DNA of 11,177 nt. Origin: Paracoccaceae bacterium (GTDB taxonomy: Bacteria > Pseudomonadota > Alphaproteobacteria > Rhodobacterales > Rhodobacteraceae). A program made the position numbers and the translations under genes. Below, in pieces: positions 7,089 to 11,177 of this stretch (its first letter is position 1; every line of letters starts with the position of its first letter). The notes beneath the pieces are model-generated. The model saw only the letters and a list, made by a program, of their open reading frames with translations, did not search any database and was not told the origin of the DNA. The stretch covers positions 1 to 11,177 of the forward strand of contig JAESRD010000405.1 of assembly GCA_016764835.1 (NCBI GenBank). Direction: 5' to 3'.

Positions 7089-8573
7089 TTAAGTGCCACA
7101 AAACGTGCGGTAGGGGCCAAAATCAACTGGGGCCGGTCCTTCGTATTTTTGCAACCCATCACGGGCGGTAAACGGCTGCGCCAACACATCAAGGAGCTGG
7201 TGAATGGGCGCATAATCGCCCTGCTGCTCAGCGGCTTGCAAAGCGTGCTCAACCAAATGATTGCGCGGAATATATAGCGGATTGACCTGGCGCATGTTTG
7301 CCACCCGTATCGCCGAGGTTTGGCTGTCGCGTTGCAGCCGGTCCTGCCAAGCCAGTAGCCAGTGCTCAATCGGTGCTTTATCGGCAAAGAGTGCGGTTAC
7401 CGCCTCCGGCTGGCCAAGCGACGCCTCAGACAGGGTGCGAAACAGCGTTGTAAAATCAACGCCCTGCCCCTGCATCGCCGCATGTAGCGCATTGATCAAA
7501 TCATCATCGCCGTCCTTGTGGTCCGCCAGCCCAATCTTGGCCCGCATACCGCTTTGCCAGAGACCCGCATAAAGCCCGCTAAAGCCGCCTATCACCTCTG
7601 ACGCCAACCTGTTGGCGTTTTCACTGTCATCAGGGTCTATCGCCATCAGCAAAGTTTCGGCCAGACGGGCAAGGTTCCATTGGGCCATGATCGGCTGATT
7701 GCCATAAGCATAGCGGCCATTTCGGTCTATCGAGCTGAACACGGCTTGCGGGTCATATTGGTCGATGAAGGCGCAGGGCCCGTAATCAATGGTCTCGCCA
7801 GAGATGGTCATATTATCGGTGTTCATGACCCCGTGCACGAAACCAACCTGCATCCAGCGGGCCAACAGCGTGGCTTGTCGGATGGCCACATGTGACAGAA
7901 AACCGAGATATTTGTCATCTTTGTTGGCAAGATCTGGGTAATGCCGGGCAATGGCATAATCAGCCAGCTGCTGGACCTTGTCCCATTCTTTGCGCGCGGC
8001 AAAGAACTGAAATGTGCCGACCCTGATATGGCTGGCCGCGACGCGTGTTAGCACCGCACCGGGCTTGATCCCGTCGCGCATGATATCGTCGCCAGTGGTC
8101 ACCGCCGCTAGCGCGCGCGTGGTAGGGATGCGCAGCGCATGCATGGCCTCGCCCATCAGATATTCGCGCAAGACCGGGCCGAGCACAGCTTTACCGTCGC
8201 CCCCGCGCGAAAACGGCGTGCGGCCAGAGCCTTTGAGCTGAATATCGCGGCGGCGGCCTTTTGTGTCGATCACTTCCCCGAGCAAGGTGGCGCGGCCATC
8301 GCCCAGCTGCGGTGAGAAGCCGCCAAACTGGTGGCCAGCATAGGCCTGTGCCAAGGGGGCGGCACCGGCGGGCACACGGCTACCGGCAAAGACCGCGACC
8401 GCCGCCGGGCTGGTTAATGCTTCAGGATCCAGCCCCAACTCTGCGGCCAAGCCGGTATTGTACAAAACCAGCTTTGGCGATGGGGCTTTTGCCGCTTGCA
8501 CTGAGATATAGAAACCGTCGAGGTCGCGTGCATAGCTATTGTCGAAATCGAAGCTCAGTACATGATCAGACAT
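7089..8573 (-). CDS. selO: protein adenylyltransferase SelO (YdiU family)
   Basis: SelO is a pseudokinase-fold enzyme that transfers AMP from ATP to Ser, Thr or Tyr of target proteins. In E. coli, targets linked to redox balance were reported, including a glutaredoxin. This copy has 494 residues, the usual length. Landmarks are the N-terminal AGHQFGGFSPQLGDGRA (79-95), the ATP-site Lys114 in QLKGSGRTPFSR, the metal ligand Asp253 in MNTDNM, Asp263 in the DFG-like DYGP, and NPLYIPRNHLVE (431-442). The C-terminus ends FCGT, with Cys492 three residues from the end, where the vertebrate homologue has selenocysteine. The only other cysteine is Cys267. Start: ATG at 8573 with agga upstream; the frame upstream to 8624 does not look like SelO. 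The GNAT gene follows on the same strand. Confidence 0.95.
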   Translation of the reverse strand: MSDHVLSFDFDNSYARDLDGFYISVQAAKAPSPKLVLYNTGLAAELGLDPEALTSPAAVAVFAGSRVPAGAAPLAQAYAGHQFGGFSPQLGDGRATLLGEVIDTKGRRRDIQLKGSGRTPFSRGGDGKAVLGPVLREYLMGEAMHALRIPTTRALAAVTTGDDIMRDGIKPGAVLTRVAASHIRVGTFQFFAARKEWDKVQQLADYAIARHYPDLANKDDKYLGFLSHVAIRQATLLARWMQVGFVHGVMNTDNMTISGETIDYGPCAFIDQYDPQAVFSSIDRNGRYAYGNQPIMAQWNLARLAETLLMAIDPDDSENANRLASEVIGGFSGLYAGLWQSGMRAKIGLADHKDGDDDLINALHAAMQGQGVDFTTLFRTLSEASLGQPEAVTALFADKAPIEHWLLAWQDRLQRDSQTSAIRVANMRQVNPLYIPRNHLVEHALQAAEQQGDYAPIHQLLDVLAQPFTARDGLQKYEGPAPVDFGPYRTFCGT

Positions 8574-8980
8574 TAGAATTCCTGTGGTGAATATACGATA
8601 TCTGTCGCGCCGGTTTCGGCCCAATCATTATACGCCACCGTATATTTGCGGCAGGCACAGGCGCAAGGGCGGCAGGTTCGCGTCTCAAAATTAGCGATAT
8701 CAGCATTGTCACTTTGGCCAATGACAGTAAACCGCAGAAGATCGTCGCTCGGCGATGCTCGCTAAGATGTGAGGTCGCAGCCATCTGTCTCATGGCCCGC
8801 AAATTTTCCTGCCTGCGCCGCCGTTCAATATTCGGATTCTAACTGCAAATACAGCTCCAAATTTGCGACCACAGCCTGCGGCGAAAGATCAGGGAGGGTG
8901 ATTGCTTTCGCCGCGCGGTTTTCGGCCAGCATCATTTGGGGATGCAGGTTAACATTACACGAAATCACCCCCTCCACCAA
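8573..8980 (-). pseudogene. possible decayed coding region upstream of selO
   Basis: One minus-strand frame across this stretch reads like protein but is broken by stops. From a TTG at 8980 it gives 51 residues, including MMLAENRAAKAITLPDLS and VVANLELYLQLESEY, and ends at a TGA (8827-8825). The same frame then runs to a TAG at 8764-8762. It continues for 62 residues, including SDDLLRFTVIGQSDNADIAN, the cysteine cluster TCRPCACACRKY and TVAYNDWAETGATDIVYS, to a TAA that overlaps the selO start (taATG). Codons in the last part are strongly of the purine-any-pyrimidine type seen in real genes. The last segment has no ATG, GTG or TTG start of its own. I read this as an inactivated gene, though chance or a sequencing error cannot be excluded. 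I do not recognise the family. Confidence 0.3.
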
Positions 8981-9130
8981 AGATTACTTAACGGAAAGCA
9001 GAGCGTCGAGATCAAATTACCGGGGTAAATGAGCGGCAGTTAGGTGAAAACAACAGGTATCCATATGCGCGCAAAACCAGTTGAGCCTTTGGCAAGTGGC
9101 GCAAAGGAAGACCCCGGTGGCAGGCGGAAA
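8574..9130. other. 557-bp stretch without an intact gene
   Basis: Between the selO start and the gntR stop I see no complete gene. The minus strand holds the broken frame described separately, plus a short stop-bounded run in the same frame at 9016-8984 (FDLDALLSVK then TAA) that looks like the end of another coding segment. The plus-strand frame at 8769-9032 is antisense to the better minus-strand frame and has no convincing start signal. Base composition is locally more AT-rich than the flanking genes. The selO promoter should lie somewhere here, but no clear -35/-10 pair stands out. Confidence 0.5.
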
Positions 9131-9901
9131 TCAGCTTTCGAACTCTTTGTCATGAATAAAATAGTCAGGCCATAGCTCACCAAAAACCGCAAGATCCAGC
9201 TCCAACTTGTCGAGATGACTGCCCATCGCATCGGCCGCAGCATTGCTGTCGCCAGCCTCCATTGCATCGATAATCGCGCAATGCTCATCAAGGATCATCT
9301 CGGTGCGGCCCGTTTGCGGCAGCGTCAGCTGGCGGTAACGGTCAAGCTGTAGCTTCACCTGCCGGATCAGCTCCCAGATGCCATCATAGCCCGCAACAGT
9401 GGCGAAATAGGCATGAAATGTTTCATCGGCGCGGTGAAATGCGACCAGATCGCCGGTGGCCGCGGTTTCCTTTTGGTGCTGTAACAAGGCACGAAATTGC
9501 AATAGCTGGCTGGCAGTTGCCCGCTCCGTGGCTTTGCGCACATTAACCTGCTCAAGCGCGCGCCGCGCGACGATAGCCTCAACCAGTGCCGATACCGGGA
9601 TACGGCCAACAAAGGTGCCAGACTTTGGCACGATCTCCACCAGCTTTTCCTTGGCCAATCGCTGTATCGCCTCGCGCACCGGCGTGCGGCTCACACCGTA
9701 TTCGCTCGACAAGCTCAGCTCAGAGACGGGCGCCCCGGGGCGCAGCTGCATTTGGGCAATGGCGTTGTGCAGTTTCTCGTAAATCAGGTCGGCGCTGGTT
9801 TGGCCGCCATTTTGGGCAAACCGGGCTGAGCCAGATGGCGGCTGGCTCGGCGCGCGCCGCCTGCGTTTTGATCGGCCCGCATTTGGTTGCTGCTGGATCA
9901 T
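9131..9901 (-). CDS. GntR-family regulator, FadR subfamily with FCD ligand domain
   Basis: The protein is a 256-residue transcription factor. After a basic, low-complexity N-terminal tail (residues 1-34, containing KRRRR) comes the winged helix (about 36-100): DLIYEKLHNAIAQMQLRPG, SEYGVSRTPVREAIQRLAKE and the wing VEIVPKSGTFVG. The all-helical FCD domain (about 105-235) carries the metal-ligand pattern Asp159 (HRADETFH), His163, His207 (LDEHCAI) and His229 (MGSHLDKL). FCD proteins of this kind usually sense small carboxylates through the metal. The gene is divergent from dctP across 220 bp that contain a long palindrome, so it probably controls the TRAP operon and perhaps itself. Start: ATG at 9901 with gtgaggg upstream. 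The effector is unknown. Confidence 0.92.
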   Translation of the reverse strand: MIQQQPNAGRSKRRRRAPSQPPSGSARFAQNGGQTSADLIYEKLHNAIAQMQLRPGAPVSELSLSSEYGVSRTPVREAIQRLAKEKLVEIVPKSGTFVGRIPVSALVEAIVARRALEQVNVRKATERATASQLLQFRALLQHQKETAATGDLVAFHRADETFHAYFATVAGYDGIWELIRQVKLQLDRYRQLTLPQTGRTEMILDEHCAIIDAMEAGDSNAAADAMGSHLDKLELDLAVFGELWPDYFIHDKEFES

Positions 9902-10012
9902 CGCACCCTCACCTGCTCGTATTTTTGTATTGCTAAATGTCAGTCGCGGCCTTTGCTAGGTGGTTTTCAACAAAACTTCCAGCACCGTTAAGGGCAGCGG
10001 CTCATTTGCAAA

Positions 10013-10050
10013 ATATCTTGTATACTAGATATATCTAATATACAAGATAT
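10013..10050. promoter_or_regulatory. 38-bp near-perfect palindrome, probable GntR operator for dctP
   Basis: The two 19-base arms are centred between 10031 and 10032 and match at 18 of 19 pairs; only 10025/10038 mismatch. The arms contain CTTGTATA (10017-10024) and TATACAAG (10039-10046). A second TATACAA follows at 10048-10054, nine bases after the first, giving a direct repeat. A single TTGTAT also occurs at 9925-9930 close to gntR. GntR proteins bind short palindromes of the GT(N)xAC type, so TTGTATA/TATACAA is a reasonable half-site. A possible plus-strand promoter (TTGCAA at 10006 and TATATC at 10030, 18 bp apart) would overlap the palindrome, consistent with repression. The link to this regulator is inferred from position. 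Confidence 0.6.
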
Positions 10051-10121
10051 ACAAATTCAGCCTATGCTGGATTCTAAACCAGACACCCTCAGCCAAATGA
10101 GGGGCAAATAGGGAGTTCAAA

Positions 10122-11096
10122 ATGTTTTTGAAGAAATTAAGCATTGTCGCAATGGCCGCAGCCCTGACAGCATCCAGCGCTGTTGTTGCAGTTGCACAAG
10201 AAACGCTCAGATGGGCGCATGTTTATGAGGAAGGCTCGGCCTATCACCAAACCGCGCTTTGGGCGGCGCAAGAAATTGCAACCCGCACAGATGGCCGGAT
10301 TGATATGCAGGTCTTCCCCGCATCATCACTGGGCAAAGAAGTTGAGATCAACGAAGGCCTCGGCATTGGCGCGGTTGACGTGATCTATACCGGCCCAAGC
10401 TTTGTTGAGCGCTATTACGGCCCAATCGCGATTTCGGACTATCCGTTCATTATGCGCGGCTATGAGCACTGGCAGAGCTACCGCGAGAGCGAGCTGTTTG
10501 CTGAACTGTCTGATGGCTACCGCGATGCTACTGGCCACACAGTTATGGGCCTCGTTTATTACGGCCAGCGCCATGTGACATCTAACTTCCCAATTCTTGA
10601 GCCATCCGACATGGAAGGCTTGAAAATTCGGGTACCGAACAGCCCAGTTATGCTGATGTTCCCCAATGCTGTTGGCGCAAACCCAACACCAATGGCATTT
10701 TCAGAAGTATATCTGGCGCTGCAACAGGGCGTTGTTGACGCACAAGAGAACCCGCTGCCAACGATCCAGTTCAAGAAGTTCTATGAGGTTCAGTCGAATA
10801 TTAACCTCACAGGTCACATCCTGAACTCCCTGCTGATCATCACGTCTGATAGTGCCATGGCCCGTCTTGGCGATGATGCTGCCATTGTTGATGAGATCAT
10901 GAAAGAAGCCGCCGCTCTGGTGTCACAAAGCATCTACGATTCTGAGCAGAGTTTGGTTCAGTGGTTCCGCGACGAGGGCATTACCGTCAACGAGATCGAC
11001 AAACAGCCGTTCCAAGACGCTGTACGCCCCATGCTGACAGACCCCGAGCAGGTGCCATATACGATGGAACAGTTTGAACGCCTTCAGGCGCTTTGA
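10122..11096 (+). CDS. dctP: TRAP transporter substrate-binding protein, DctP family
   Basis: This is the periplasmic receptor of a tripartite ATP-independent transporter; it captures a small organic acid and hands it to the QM membrane subunits. It has 324 residues. A Sec signal peptide with KK, a hydrophobic core and VAVA then QE predicts cleavage after residue 25. The mature start ETLRWAHVYEEGSAYHQ is typical. Family marks are GLKIRVPNSPV (167-176, with Arg170, the arginine that usually pairs with the ligand carboxylate) and LALQQGVVDAQENPLPTI (198-215), the DctP signature. Start: ATG at 10122 with agggag upstream. It is divergent from the FCD/GntR regulator. The DctQ and DctM genes are not in the window and should follow after 11177. 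The ligand is probably a carboxylate but cannot be named. Confidence 0.93.
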   Translation: MFLKKLSIVAMAAALTASSAVVAVAQETLRWAHVYEEGSAYHQTALWAAQEIATRTDGRIDMQVFPASSLGKEVEINEGLGIGAVDVIYTGPSFVERYYGPIAISDYPFIMRGYEHWQSYRESELFAELSDGYRDATGHTVMGLVYYGQRHVTSNFPILEPSDMEGLKIRVPNSPVMLMFPNAVGANPTPMAFSEVYLALQQGVVDAQENPLPTIQFKKFYEVQSNINLTGHILNSLLIITSDSAMARLGDDAAIVDEIMKEAAALVSQSIYDSEQSLVQWFRDEGITVNEIDKQPFQDAVRPMLTDPEQVPYTMEQFERLQAL

Positions 11097-11127
11097 TCCA
11101 GAACCATGGTCAATATTATCAAATCGG

Positions 11128-11152
11128 GGGCTGGCCAAAGCGAGGCCAGCCC
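11128..11152 (+). terminator. strong hairpin after dctP, without a T tract
   Basis: GGGCTGGCC (11128-11136) pairs perfectly with GGCCAGCCC (11144-11152) around a seven-base loop, 31 bases after the dctP stop. Only two T residues follow, so it is a poor intrinsic terminator by itself. Hairpins of this kind often sit between a binding-protein gene and the membrane-subunit genes, where they protect the upstream mRNA end and raise binding-protein output. That role is inferred. Confidence 0.6.
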
Positions 11153-11177
11153 TTCAGATGAAACAGATAACGAGCCA

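Noticed and set aside
6971..7387. Long N-terminal extension of the GNAT protein
   Set aside because: It would run through the small ORF and the end of selO in another frame, and the sequence is low quality for protein.
8566..8802. Minus-strand open frame of 78 codons overlapping the selO start
   Set aside because: Its codons lack the RNY bias seen in the neighbouring frame, and it ends inside selO in the wrong frame. It looks like a shadow of the decayed frame.
8790..8840. Short plus-strand peptide frame beginning MARKFSCLRRRS
   Set aside because: It is only 16 codons, has no well-spaced Shine-Dalgarno, and no downstream gene that it could lead.
8769..9032. Plus-strand open frame of 87 codons
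   Set aside because: It lies antisense to the more coding-like minus-strand frame, has no convincing Shine-Dalgarno, and its residue mix (many Ser, Arg and Cys) is typical of a shadow frame.

Overview
The window looks like part of an alphaproteobacterial chromosome, most likely Rhodobacterales (Roseobacter group). The sequence is moderately GC-rich with dense, short-spaced operons. The gene families are typical of that group: a DctP-type TRAP uptake system next to an FCD-type GntR regulator, a PotABC-like uptake cassette, SelO, PPK2 and an acetyl-CoA-type MetA. This placement rests on protein style and neighbourhood, not on a marker gene.

Layout. Bases 1-205 carry the 3' end of an EamA/DMT permease gene. 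Bases 254-3624 hold four plus-strand genes: a P-loop ATPase of unknown role, metA (homoserine O-acyltransferase), ppk2 (polyphosphate kinase 2) and a TetR regulator that starts at a TTG two bases after the ppk2 stop. The tetR stop overlaps the stop of the convergent minus-strand cassette potB-potC-potA (6384 down to 3621). Both junctions in that cassette are ATGA overlaps, and no substrate-binding protein gene is present. Upstream on the same strand are selO (8573-7089), a possible 21-codon ORF, and a GNAT acetyltransferase (6970-6482) whose N-terminal third resembles a glutaredoxin that has lost its active-site cysteines.

Bases 8574-9130 contain no intact gene. The minus strand there has a coding-like frame broken by in-frame stops, which I read as a decayed gene. 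Beyond it are a minus-strand FCD/GntR regulator (9901-9131) and a divergent plus-strand dctP (10122-11096). They are separated by 220 bp containing a 38-bp near-perfect palindrome that is probably the GntR operator. A strong hairpin follows dctP, and the rest of the TRAP operon should lie beyond the window edge.

How the parts fit. The window joins several independent modules: methionine entry (metA), polyphosphate/nucleotide metabolism (ppk2-tetR), polyamine-like uptake (potBCA), a redox/AMPylation pair (selO with the Grx-like GNAT gene) and regulated carboxylate-type uptake (gntR/dctP). The most unusual item is the selO neighbour. E. coli SelO has been reported to AMPylate a glutaredoxin, and here selO sits beside a gene that appears to encode a catalytically dead glutaredoxin-like domain fused to an acetyltransferase.
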